Below, piece by piece: positions 53,901 to 64,000 of a stretch of DNA of 64,000 nt. The position numbers and the translations under genes were made by a program. Under the pieces are notes generated by a model. That model had not been told where the DNA came from. It saw only the letters and a program-made list of their open reading frames with translations, and did no database searches. Positions within the stretch are counted from its first letter, which is position 1. The number at the start of each line of letters is the position of its first letter. Origin of the DNA: Phyllobacteriaceae bacterium (GTDB lineage: Bacteria; Pseudomonadota; Alphaproteobacteria; Rhizobiales; Rhizobiaceae); contig JADJTR010000012.1 in the NCBI GenBank assembly GCA_016711085.1, positions 310,001-374,000 on the forward strand, in the 5' to 3' direction.

Positions 53901-56900
53901 ACCGAATAGTCGAAGCCGCTGCCCGACGCCCAGCCTGAATCGATGAAGACATCGACGGACGCCGAAAGGCCGTCGACGAAGGTCGAGCTGTAACCGTCGA
54001 AGCGCGTGAAGGGGCCGGAGCCGTCCGTGCCGATCGGCGGGGTTTCGGTCACGATCGCGAAGTCGCCGCCATCCGGCGTGACAATGCCGTTTGTGCCTGA
54101 AGACGCCAGAACGGCCGCGCCATAATCGCCGCCGCTGTTGATGCCTAAGAGTGATCCGTCAATCAGTTGGACAAAGCCGAGCGTCGGCGCGTCGTTGCCG
54201 CCGTTGATGGTGATGTTGACTGTCTGCGCGGTGCCGTCCGCCGTCGAAACGACGAACGAGTCCGAAAGGGTTTGGCCAACCGCAAGCGCATTGACCGCGG
54301 CGTTGGCGTTGTTGACCGTGTAGGTCCAGACACCCGCCGCATCCACCGCATAGGAGCCGTAACCCGACGCGGTCGCGGTCGAAGCGACCGGAGTCCAGGC
54401 GTCAACGGCATTGTCCACGTCGCTCGACAACAGATCGCCGGAAACGGACGGCGCGCCGGGGCCGACGCCGGCCTCGGTGACGGCGCCCGCGGCCGAACCG
54501 GTGATCACGGCGGCATCGTTGGCGCCGTTGATCGTGACGGTAACAACTTTTGAGGTGCCATCTTCCGACAATACGGTGAAGCTGTCGGTGATAGACTGGC
54601 CGACGTTTAGCGCCTGCACGTCCACGTTGGTTTCATTGACGGCATAGGTCCACACACCGGCTGATGTCATGGTGAATGTGCCGCGACCAGATGTCGTTGC
54701 GGTGGCCGACGACACGGCTTGCCATGTGTCGTTTGGATTGTCGATGTCGGTGTGGTTCAAGTCACCGGTCGTGGTTGGAATGCCTGCAACGGCGTTTGCA
54801 ACACCGCCTGCTTCTGTCACGGAACCTGTGTCACCACCTGCCGCAATCACTGCGGCGTCATTGACGGCTGCAATCGTTATGCTCACGGTTCCAGTGTTGC
54901 TGGTTGCGTCGATTGGCTTGTTGTCGGTGGCCACATAGGTGAAGGAGGCTGGGCCGTTGTAGTTGGCATCGGGGATGAATGTGACGGTGCCATTAGCGTT
55001 TAATGTTACACTGCCACCCACTGCTCCGCCTACGGAGAGAATGCTGAGTGTATTGCCGTTCACATCCGTGTCGTTGCCCAGCAGCTGTGCAGCCGTATAA
55101 ATAACGGTGGTGTCTTCGCTGGCTGTCAAGCTGTCTGCCACAGCGACGGGGGCGTGGTTGACGATGACGTCGATGCTGTTGGTCAGAACGGCGGAGTCGT
55201 TGCCGCGGTCGGTGACCTGAATTTCGATGCTGTAGTGACCGGCGGCTGTGGGGTCGAAAGCGCTTCCGAAGGCTGCCTCGAAGTTCAGGCTGTCCTGGTA
55301 CAGATTCCCTGTGTTGAAGGCGGCGATCTGCGTTGCGTTTAATCCAGCAGCAGCAAGCGCTTGCTCAAATGTGACTGAGGCCAAAGTCGTGTTAGTGGTA
55401 ACATTGCGCAAAACGAAGGTGTATTCGTAGTCGCCCAGCGTGCCGCCATTGTTGTCGGTGTCGGCGTTGATGGAGACGGTGTAGTTCCAGCGGGCCCAGC
55501 CGTCGTCGGATGTCGTGCCGGTGTTGTCGTTGGCGGTTCCGCCAGCCGCGCCGGCCGACACATAAAAAGTGTCGGCGTCGCCGGGATCGCGGGGCGCGAT
55601 GCCGGTGAAGCGCATGTCGGCGCGCAAGCCCACTTCCACGCCGGGCGCATCGACGGCGTCCGTGGCGACAACGAAATTCGTGCCGGGAATGCCGGTGCCG
55701 ACAAGGAGATTGCCGCCCGGCGTCAGAGAATCCGCATTCAAGGTCGTGTTGGTGTTCAACGTGTCGGCGTCGGCTGCGGCGTCGATGACCAGGGTCCGGG
55801 TTTGGCCGCTGATTGTCTGAAAGCCATCGGTGACCTGGTAGGTAAGAGTGAGCACGCCATTGAAGTTGGATGCGGGCGTGATCTGGAAATTACCACTACC
55901 GAGATCGGTGACCGTTGCCCCGTTGTTGGCCGCAAGCCCCATAATGTGAATCGTGCCATTGCCTTCGGCGTCGGTGAAGCCCGCCAGGAGTTCGGCGGCG
56001 GTGATGATGACGGAGCCGTCTTCCGCGCCATGAGCCAGGGTGGCCGTGGGTGCGCCGATCGGCGCATCGTTGGTGCCGGCGATGTTGATGGTCAGCGTTT
56101 CGCTGTCGGACAGGCCGCCATTGTCGGTAACGGTCAAGTTGAAGCCGATCGAAGTTGGAACGGAAAGCGCCTCGACCGCGCCGTCGTTGGCCACGAAACG
56201 ATATTCGCCATTGGCGGAGTTCAAATAAAGCGTGCCGAGCGCATGGACGATGGACGTGTCGTAGCCGGCAAGCGAATTGTCGGCAGCGCCTCCGGTCACG
56301 GCGTATGTGCGCGTCGCGCCGGCATCGGCATCTGACGCGGTCAGGGTTCCCGTCACATCGGCATAGGTGTCCGGCGCGACGGTATCGGCGACGGCGCCGG
56401 CGGCGATTGCGCCCATGACAGGCGCGTCGTTGACGCCGTTGAGCGCGATGGTCAGCGAGGTGGAATCGATGCCCGCATGGTTGTCGTGGACATTCAGGGT
56501 GAAAGCGATCGACGTCGCCGCCGACAAGCCGTTGACCGCCGCCTCATTGGCGACGAAACGGTACTGACCGGTCAACGAATTGATATGCAATGTACCATAA
56601 GAACTCGTCAGGGCGCGGTCATAGGTGTCGGCGCCTGAGGTGAATGCCGATGTGGCATCGCCGGTGATCGAATAGGTGTGCGTGTCGTGCAGATCCACAT
56701 CGGTGTGGCCGAGATCGCCGACGATGTCCGCAAAGCTGGTCGGGCCATTGGTGTCGGTGAGCGACGCCGGCGTGGCTTCGGCGGTCAACACCGGATCGTC
56801 GTTGGTGCCGGTGATGGTGATGGTGACGATTTCGGTATCGATGGCGCCGGTGCTGTCCGTCACGGTGATCGTGTAGGTCTGGACGATCGATTCGCCCGCG

Positions 56901-57211
56901 GCGAGCGCGTTGACGATGTCGCGGTGGGCTTGCGTGGCGACGGTGAACGACCACGACACCGTGCCTTCGTCGGTTCCACCGGTCGCCGGATCGGACAAGC
57001 CGGCGGAAAAGACGCCGAGCATGCCTGCCGGGAACCCCGCCGGCTTGGTCGATGTTCCGTTGGTCAGGCTGACCGAATGCGTTTCCGAAAAGTCGCTGTC
57101 GGTGAAGGGCAGCGTGCCCGCGAGGCCGATCGCGGCGGTCCCGTTCGGATCGTTCAGGGGCTCGGCAATCGTTGTTGCGCCGACGATGGTACCGAAAACA
57201 GGAGCGTTCAT
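40887..57211 (-). CDS. Giant VCBS-repeat RTX adhesin (about 5,440 residues, multiply frameshifted)
   Basis: One continuous coding region on the minus strand, broken by small indels near 49450, 49110-49265, 48616, 48235, 46832, 45710 and 45250, plus a compensating pair at 41283-41335. ATG 57211 has GAAGGA nine nt upstream. The N-terminal third has diverse VCBS/cadherin-like domains, each ending in a TITGTNDAPV-type linker. A non-repetitive jelly-roll, lectin-like segment lies at about residues 1011-1236, and a helical insert at about 1511-1700. Then come 7 near-identical 99-residue VCBS units, a diverse block, and 12 more units. The C-terminal part has cadherin/Ig-like domains, RTX blocks from about 42440 down, and the shared cassette ending DAGDFFY. 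There is no Sec signal. It is probably a surface adhesin exported by the T1SS. Confidence 0.85.
43765..47330 (-). repeat. Tandem array of 12 VCBS units (297 bp, 99 residues each)
   Basis: Unit boundaries, read at the GTNDAPV codons, fall every 297 bp from 43765 to 47330, with small departures of 1-3 bp that mark indels. Units are almost identical in DNA; each contains VAVADTKSGSEDATITG, LNAPVAGLTLNGDGSYSFD and AAYQHLAQGAT. The two units at the coding-strand start (46734-47330) are a distinct subtype repeated at 50037-50634. Confidence 0.92.
48547..50634 (-). repeat. Tandem array of 7 VCBS units (297 bp, 99 residues each)
   Basis: The same unit as in the 12-copy array. Spacing is 297-300 bp. 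It begins on the coding strand with the same two special units (VATNDSDIDDGAILTYTLTA, then VANDTDIDDSAILTYTLNAS) as the other array, so the arrays probably arose by duplicating a larger block. Several frame breaks at 48616-49450 lie here. Confidence 0.92.
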
Positions 57212-57986
57212 GGCGTGGTGTCCTTCAACGAGGGAACGGGAAAGAAAAACGGGGCGACGATGCGGGCGCCGGCCGGCGGGGTTCAGACCGCCTCGCCGCG
57301 TTTCCGGCTTGATTTATTGTGAACGCACACTGCCGCGGCCGGCGTGAAACCACCGTGAAAGCGGCGGGATCTGGCGCAAGGAAGGCGAAACGGCGCGGGA
57401 GGGATTGCGAGAATTGTCGATGCGGGGGGGGAGGCGCGAAAAATGTCTTTGCCGGGCGTTTCTCGACGCTGGCGCATGCACCGCCGATTGGTCCGCTCGC
57501 ACTACGCCCCGAGCCTACAAAGCAAGACTGAACGCCCATACCCGAATGCAATCCCCGCCTGCCCCTGTCGGTGCTTTTCGCCCGACCGGGGAAGCCCCGC
57601 CACACAACCTCTCCGGCAAGAATGGACGGCCATGGTCACAGCCGTCGTTCCCCGGAGCGGAACCCATCTCCGGTTGATTGCCACCACAGGGGTCGGTGCA
57701 AGTCAAGCTAAAGTTTAATAGATTGTTAACGATGGGGCGAATGGTCCAATTGGCTCATGTATTCAATTTCATATTCGGCTATAGAAATTCGCATTCGGCC
57801 GTTCATGGCGTCTCCATCGACGGATTGCGAAGGAAATAGCTGCCGCAGCGCCGCTGTTGCTGTCCCGGTAGGGTAAATTTACGCTACGTCACTGCGAAAA
57901 CCGGGGATGCCATCGGAATTGGCGATCCTCGAGCCTACCGGCGCCGAGGATCCAACGTCCGACCAGTCGGAGCGCGGCCAATCGCC
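57212..57986. other. Long non-coding gap upstream of the giant adhesin
   Basis: About 775 bp without a credible gene; open frames here are Arg/Pro-rich and lack ribosome sites. The segment 57705-57790 is strongly AT-rich compared with the rest and is the best place for the adhesin promoter, which would give a leader of several hundred nt. I could not find hexamers with good spacing. The left-over part near 57924-57952 is the hairpin of the next RTX gene. Confidence 0.55.
57924..57952 (-). terminator. Stem-loop downstream of the 57987-61591 RTX gene
   Basis: Perfect 8-bp arms GATCCTCG (57924-57931) and CGAGGATC (57945-57952) around a 13-nt loop, 35 nt after the stop codon. No clear U-tract. 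Confidence 0.45.
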
Positions 57987-58998
57987 TCAGTAGAAAAAGT
58001 CCGTGGCGTCGAGCGCGCCAACGCCGCCGGTCTGGACCCAGACCGTGCCGGAGCCGTAGCCATAGCCGTACCAGTTCGACGCGGCGTAGGCGCTGTTGAT
58101 CGTCAGGTCGGTGAAATCGTCGATGCCGGCGACCGGCTCAGGTCGATCCGGTCGGTCCCATCCTGCCAGTCCCAGACATAGTCCGTGCCGCCGCCGTCGG
58201 CGAAGCGGAAGGTGTCGAAATCGGTCCCGCCGAGCATGTAGTCCGTGCCCGTTCCCGAGATCAGCGTGTCGGTTCCCGCCTCGCCGAAGAGATAGGAGCC
58301 GGCATTGCCGGCCGTCAGCGTGTCGCCTCCGCCGCCGGCATGGATTTCCATCAGCCAGGTCGCACCGGCCGCGGTGAACGTGTCGTCGCCGCTGCGGCCG
58401 ATGGCGTATTCGATAGCCGACGCCGTCAGGTTCAGCGTCACGCCGATGACGACCGAGACCGGGTTGTAGATGGCGTAGTCGTAGCCCGCCCCGCCATTGA
58501 TCGAGGCAAAACCGGCCTCGAAATAAATGTAATCGGTGAAGCCGCTGCCGGTGATGACATCGCCGCCGCCATTGCCGTAGATGCTGACGCCGGCGGCCGA
58601 CCCGGCCGCCGTCACGGTATCGGCCAGAACGCTGCCGTAATAGCCCTCCGCCCCGCGCGCGGCCATGTCGAAGCTGACGGCGGTCGTGCCGCGATTGAGC
58701 AGCCAGTCATAGCCACCTCCTGCATTGACCGCGCCGGCCGCCAGATCGAGCTGGTCGAAATAGATGTAGTCGCCGAAGCCGCTGCCGGTGAGGAAATCGG
58801 CCCCGCCGAGGCCCCAGATCGTCACGCCGGCCGCCGCCGTCGTCGCGTTAATCGTATCGCTCGCCGAGTTCGAACCATAAACCCCTCGATCGAGCCAGCG
58901 CCCATGTCCAGAACGATGCCGGTCGTCGACGCCAGCGCGTGGACGAAGTCGGAACCGGCGCCGCCGTCGACGAAGGTATCGGTTTCCGTCGACATAGA
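57987..58998 (-). repeat. Shared RTX C-terminal cassette, copy H
   Basis: Nearly identical to copy B upstream of the last ~100 bp, but its final bases and 3' flank (CGCCTCAGTAGAAAAAGTCCG on the plus strand, split here by the stop) match those of the RTX subtilase at 20239. The mosaic pattern suggests conversion tracts. Confidence 0.85.
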
Positions 58999-61591
58999 GG
59001 AAGTCGTTGCCGTCGCCGCCATTAAGCTCGTCGCTGCCGCCGTCGCCATAAAGATTGTCGTTGCCGCCGGCGCCGAAGAGTATGTCATTGTCGGCGCCGC
59101 CATAGAGATTGTCGCCGGCCCCGACCTCGTCGCCTCCATACAAGCTATCGCCGCCGGCCCCGCCGTAGAGCGCGTCGCGGCCGCCATTGCCATACAGCCG
59201 GTTGTCGAGGCCCGTTCCGGTGATGACGTCACCGAGGAACGAACCGGAGACATTCTCGAAATTAGAGATGATGTCGCCCTGGGCATCGCCGCCAAACACG
59301 ACGTTGGTTGTGAGGTTGACGTTCACGCCAAGGAGCGAACTGACGTAGGAGAGCGTATCGCCAAACGCGAAATTGCCGCCGCCGTCGAGCGTGTCGGCGC
59401 CGGTTCCGCCCTCGATCGTGTCATTGCCGTGATTGCCTTGGATGTGGTCATTGCGCGACGAGCCGACAATCGACTCATCGAAGGCATCGCCATTGATGAC
59501 AATGGAGTCGGAAGCACCCCACGTGCCGAATTGCAGGCTCGTGAGGTTCAGCGTCGTCGTCGCGCCCATATCGATCTGCAGCGTGGCCACGGCATTCCCG
59601 AAATATTGCGTCGTGACCGTGTTGATGCCAGAGACGAAATCACTGGCTTTGAATATTGCCGTGAAGGCGGCCGATGCCGTAAAATCCTGATCCAGAAAAA
59701 TCAGTTTTTCCATGGATGTCAGCCCGAAGGTGCGGAAATCCATTGTTGCCGTCGTGTCGAAAAACAATTCCAGTTCATCGGCGCCGGCGCCGCCATTTGC
59801 AGAACCGGTGGGCAGGCCATCACTGTTATGATATCTGATTATGTCATTTCCGCCGCCGCCATTGATGATATCTGTTCCGCCATTGCCAATAATGAGATCG
59901 TATTGTGACGTTCCGGTAATGGTACTTGCCGCCGAACCTCCGAGGATGAAAACGTAATTCGAGACTGAGGTCGGAACCTGCCAGTTCGAAAACAGGAAGC
60001 CGCTCAAATCCACATTTTGCGCGCCGTCGGCGAAAAATCTCAGTTCCGTGGGCCGGTTTGCCCCGTCGATTTGCAAGGTTGAACTGAGGCTGGTTCCCAC
60101 ATGGCCAAACGTGAAATGGACGCTGGCATACCCCGCGCTGGAGCCGGCAAATTCCAGTCTTTCGATGGATTGCAGCGTTGATACCGTCGCGGCTCCAAAT
60201 CTGACATTTCCGCCGGCAGCCGGAAAATACATGCTGAGCGTGTCAAAGCCACCGCCGCCATTGATGCTGACGGCATGAATGCCGCTGCCGTCCGGATCAA
60301 TGGTGATCACGTCATCGCCGCCGGCTGCATTGATGATGTCCAGCCCGCCGCCGCTGACTATCCGGTCGCTGAAGCCTGTTCCGGTAATTGTCTCCACCGC
60401 AGCGCCGCCGGTGATGGCAATCACATCTTCCGTGCCCCAGTTCTGGAATTGCAGCGTGCCCAAATCCAGCCCGGCCGCGCCATTCATGGCGATGTTGAGG
60501 GTTTCGGTGGTTGCGCCTGCGCCGAATACAGTGAAGCCGAGGCCGCCCAAAAGGCTGGTCATCTGGCTGGCATTCAGCGAGGCGGAGCCGCCGCCGGTGG
60601 AATAGAACTTCAAACGCTCGACACTGGTCAATGTCACCGGCGCAAGGTTGATCGCCCCGCTTGTGCCAAGCTGTATCGTGTCGGCAAGGCCGTCGCCGCC
60701 ATCGAAACTGGTTCCCGCGAAGTTTGGTCTCATCCAGTAGGTGTCGTCGCCGCCGCCGCCGGCAAACTGATCCGCGCCGGTCGAGGAATAGAAGGTGTCA
60801 TTTTCGCTGCTGCCGATGACGACATCCGCGCTGGTGCTGCCTAAAATTTCGATTACATCAAGCCCGTCATCATTCCACATGCTGAAGGTGAGGCCCGACA
60901 GGTCAAGACTGGTGGCCGCACCGGCGATGAATGCCAGGCCGTCAACCGCCGAAGAAAAACCGCGCCCGGTAATGGCGAGGTTGTGAGCCCAGCCCGCCAC
61001 ATCCGACCAATTCAGGCCCAATCCGAATTCGCTCAGCCCCGAATTGCCGTTGCTGCTGAAAATCACTTTCTCGATGGAGGAAATGATGGCGCTCTGCGTC
61101 GACAAGAAAAAATCGCCCGCGTCGGTTCCGCTGAGGACAAGGCTGTCATGGCCGCCGCCGCCGTTGATCACATCGCCGGAAACCACGTCACCTTCATGCA
61201 GGATGAACTGGTCTGCGCCGCCCTGGCCGTACAGGATGTCGCCGCCTGCCGAGCCGGTAAAGACGTCGGCGCCGCCCAGAACAAAGGCGGCCGGCATGTT
61301 CAAAATATCGGAAGCGTTTTCGTTTATGCCGGTCAGCGAGGCGAGAATGACGCCGCTGGAATCGGTGATGTCTATCTGGGTGTAGGTGCCGCCGCTCGGC
61401 GCATTGACGCCGCCATTCAGTCCATAGCCGAAGAAAACGCCCGTGTAGCGCACATAAGCGCCATTGGTGAGCTGAATCCAATAGGTATTCGAATCCTGGG
61501 TCAGCACCGCCGCCACATCGGCGGCCCCGCCGGTCGGCCAGAGGTTTTCGGTGGATTGGCCAATTGCGCCAATTACTGTGAAATCAGCCAT
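57987..61591 (-). CDS. RTX protein with four tandem ~151-residue modules (frameshifted)
   Basis: About 1200 residues. ATG 61591 (MADFTVIGAIGQSTENLWPT) has GGAGAAA upstream. After an N-terminal beta domain (1-105) a module recurs four times with period 151-152: SSIEKVIF (I173), TSVERLKF (V324), QSIERLEF (I476) and TSMEKLIF (M627). Each module continues with L(D/N)L-x2-L-x-F-x2-W and then an RTX-like GxxxxDxI block. The shared cassette follows. Compared with paralogues one base is lost near 58132 ('gaccggctc' for 'gaccaggctc'), which truncates the last ~45 codons, and a pair of indels at 58983 and 58884 swaps the frame for about 33 codons. The corrected end is DATDFFY at 57987. Confidence 0.87.
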
Positions 61592-61919
61592 GATGGTTTC
61601 TCCGGATCAATCGAATGCAAGCGGCTGGCGGCCCAATCGCCTCTTGTCGAGGCGGGGCAGTCAATGCGTCGACCCAAAACTTCGGACCGTTCGCAACGAC
61701 AGGAATGGCGCAGGAATCATGCAAACTGGCATCTCCCCTTCCGGCCCCGCGCCATCGACGCAGGGGGCCGTTTCATTGGATCACGGAGATGCCCCTCATC
61801 CGCAGGGACAGAGCTAACCCGCATCAACCAAACTGTAAAGAGGCCTGAATTCGCGTTCAATACATTAGAAACACTTGATAATTAGTTCTTCGACATAGAA
61901 TTGAGAGCGCCTGACCGCC
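61592..61919. other. Intergenic region between two RTX genes
   Basis: About 330 bp with no gene. The half next to 61919 is AT-rich (61845-61905), while the rest is GC-rich. I see no clear hairpin after the stop at 61920. Confidence 0.55.
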
Positions 61920-62934
61920 TCAGTATAAAAAGTCCATGGCGTCGGGCGCGCCGACGCCGCCGGTCTGGACCCAGACCGTGCCGGAGCCGTAGCCGACGCC
62001 GTACCAGTTCGATGCGGCGTAGGCGATGTTGATCGTCAGATCGGTGAAATCGTCGATGCCGGCGACCAGGCTCAGATCGATCCTGTCGGTTCCGTCCTGC
62101 CAGTCCCAGACATAGTCCGTGCCGCCGCCGTCGGCGAAGCGGAAGGTGTCGAATTCGGTCCCGCCGAGCATGTAGTCCGTGCCCGTTCCCGAGATCAGCG
62201 TGTCGGTTCCCGCCTCGCCGAAGAGGTAGGAGCCGGCATTGCCGGCGGTCAGCGTGTCGCCTCCGCCGCCGGCATGGATTTCCATCAGCCATGAAGCGCC
62301 GGCCGCGGTGAACGTGTCGTCGCCGCTGCGGCCGATGGCGTATTCGATATTCGACGCCGTCAGGTTCAGCGTCACGCCGATGACGACCGAGACCGGGTTG
62401 TAGATGGCGTAGTCGTAGCCCGCCCCGCCATCGATCGAGGCAAAACCGGCCTCGAAATAAATGTAATCGGTGAAGCCGCTGCCGGTGATGACATCGCCGC
62501 CGCCATTGCCGTAGATGCTGACGCCGGCGGCCGACCCGGCCGCCGTCACGGTATCGGCAAGCGCGCTGCCGTAATAGCCCTCCGCCCCGCGCGCGGCCAT
62601 GTCGAAGCTGACGGCGGTCGTGCCGCGATTGAGCAGCCAATCATAGCCCGCGCCGGCGGAAACCGAACCCGTCGCCAGATCGAGCTGGTCGAAATAGATG
62701 TAGTCGCCGAAGCCGCTGCCGGTGAGGAAATCGGCCCCGCCGAGGCCCCAGATCGTCACGCCGGCCGCCGCCGTCGTCGCGTTAATCGTATCGCTCGCCG
62801 AGTTCGAACCATAAACCCCTTCGATCGAGCCAGCGCCCATGTCCAGAACGATGCCGGTCGTCGACGCCAGCGCGTGGACGAAGTCGGAACCGGCGCCGCC
62901 GTCGACGAAGGTATCGAGCCCGTCGACATAGAGG
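61920..62934 (-). repeat. Shared RTX C-terminal cassette, copy I
   Basis: Ends like copy F, including the 3' flank. In the middle it has GFASIDGG and LTASNIEYAIG, closer to copies B and H, and ATGSVSAGAGYDWLL as in copy D. It is thus a mosaic of the other copies. Confidence 0.85.
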
Positions 62935-64000
62935 AAGTCGTTGCCGTCGCCGCCATTAAGCTCGTCGCTGCCGCCGTCGCCATAAAGATTGTCGTTGCCG
63001 CCGGCGCCGAAGAGTATGTCATTGTCGGCGCCGCCATAGAGATTGTCGCCGGCGCCGACCTCGTCGCCGCCATAGAGCGTGTCGTTTCCTGCTTCGCCGT
63101 AGAGCGCATCGCGGCCGGCGTTGCCGATCAGCGTGTTGACCGCGGCGGTCCCCTGATCACGTCGTTCTGGTTCGAACCGGAGACATTCTCGAAATTCGAG
63201 ACCGTGTCGCCCCGGGCATCGCCGCCATACACGACGTTGGTTGTGAGGTTGACGTTCACGCCAAGCAGTGAGCTGGCATAAATCAAAAAATCGCCGTTCG
63301 CATCGTTGGCGCCGCCGTCGAGCGTGTCGCCGCCGGCAAAGCCTTCGATTTGATCGTCGCCACCAAAGCCGCGAAGAACATTGACGCCGGACGAACCGGT
63401 TAGTTCGTCGCCGAAGGCCGATCCCGTAACATTCTCGAACCCGGAAATGACGTCGCCCGTGGCTGCACCGCCGCCGGCGGTATTGGCGCCGAGATTGACG
63501 CTGACGCCGGCGTAGGACAAGGCATAAGAAACCGTGTCTCCACCGACGCCGTTGGCGCCGCCGGCAAGGATGTCGCCGCTGCCACCGCCCTCAATCGTGT
63601 TGTCGCCCGACGAGCCGGTCAGATTGTCCGCCGCCGCCGAACCGACGATATTCTCGAAACCCGATATCGTGTCACCGGCCGCATCGCCGCCAGAGGCAGT
63701 GTTGGCGCCGATGTTGACGGTGACGCCGAGCACCGAACCGGCATAGGAAAGCGTATCCCCGGCAGCGCCGTTGACGCCGCCGTCGAGGAAATCACCATTG
63801 GCGCGGCCTTCGATGAGGTCGTCATCCGCGCCGCCGGAAATCGTGTCGACACCGCCGTCGCCGAACAGCGAATCAGTCCCGCCGCGGCCGTCGAGCGATA
63901 AGCCGGCCGAACCGGCGACAGTTAGCGTATCGGCCAGATTGGTTCCGAGCAGGCCATCAATGTTGTAGAGCCGGCCGCGTGCGTCCTGGCCGCCGGTAAA
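61920..64000 (-). CDS. RTX protein, 5' end beyond the window (frameshifted)
   Basis: At least 693 residues; the start lies past 64000. The visible part opens with solenoid/RTX repeats in which a unit of about 60 residues recurs (GDTLSYAGSVLGVTVNIGAN, then TVSYALSYAGVSVNLGANTA, then FLIYASSLLGVNVNLTTNVV, each followed by a GD-x-(I/V)-S-x-FEN turn). RTX blocks and the shared cassette ending DAMDFLY follow. The frame breaks near 63148 ('ggtcccctgatcacg'), between SGSNQNDVIRG and the next RTX block. No head domain can be assigned. It is the ninth RTX gene of the run. Confidence 0.85.

Noticed and set aside
57212..57605. A minus-strand open frame of 126 codons before the giant adhesin
   Set aside because: Low-complexity Arg/Pro/Ser sequence without a ribosome site; it overlaps the adhesin start region.
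37890..63150. Phase-variable RTX genes
   Set aside because: The breaks are scattered single-base changes, mostly not in long homopolymers or short tandem repeats, so a switching mechanism is not supported.

Overview
The window is GC-rich (with a few AT-rich promoter-like patches) and reads as a Gram-negative alphaproteobacterial chromosome, most likely of a Hyphomicrobiales-like lineage. That placement rests on protein flavour (PrtD/HlyD exporter, LptF-like permease, Wbp enzymes, many RTX proteins) and not on any marker gene. There are no rRNA or tRNA genes, insertion sequences, CRISPR arrays or phage genes that I can see.

Region 1 (1-1989, plus strand) is the end of a type I secretion operon: the 3' part of a PrtD/AprD-type ABC transporter, overlapping a HlyD-family membrane fusion protein. 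No TolC-like outer membrane partner is in the window. Region 2 (1996-3881, minus) holds a CysQ-like phosphatase and a WbpE-like sugar aminotransferase. Region 3 (4160-15804, plus) is a surface-glycan cluster: LptF/G-like permease, WbpM/CapD-type UDP-GlcNAc 4,6-dehydratase, GT2, Wzx flippase, a large GT-C membrane glycosyltransferase and two GT4 glycosyltransferases. Region 4 (15747-19859, minus) is a compact wbpA-wbpB-wbpD-wbpE operon that should convert UDP-GlcNAc to UDP-2,3-diacetamido-2,3-dideoxy-glucuronate.

Region 5 (20239-64000, minus) fills two thirds of the window. It holds nine large RTX (calcium-binding, type I secreted) proteins, including a giant VCBS-repeat adhesin gene of about 16.3 kb. 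Seven of the nine end in a nearly identical cassette of about 1 kb; the other two carry a divergent version. The heads differ: a subtilase plus P-domain, stand-alone P-domains (three proteins), a probable seven-bladed propeller, a tandem 151-residue module, and a VCBS array with a lectin-like domain. A LuxR-type regulator, a small lipoprotein and a decayed copy of that lipoprotein lie among them.

The simplest joint reading is a cell-surface locus. The T1SS exports the RTX proteins, their common C-terminal cassette serves secretion and perhaps surface attachment, and the adjacent glycan cluster builds the polysaccharide they may attach to. This resembles the layout of the Caulobacter rsa S-layer locus. 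The link is inference.

Data quality matters here. About twenty single-base frameshifts can be placed by comparing frames and paralogues, in ordinary genes as well as repeats. They look like uncorrected long-read errors, so I give merged gene models and mark each break.
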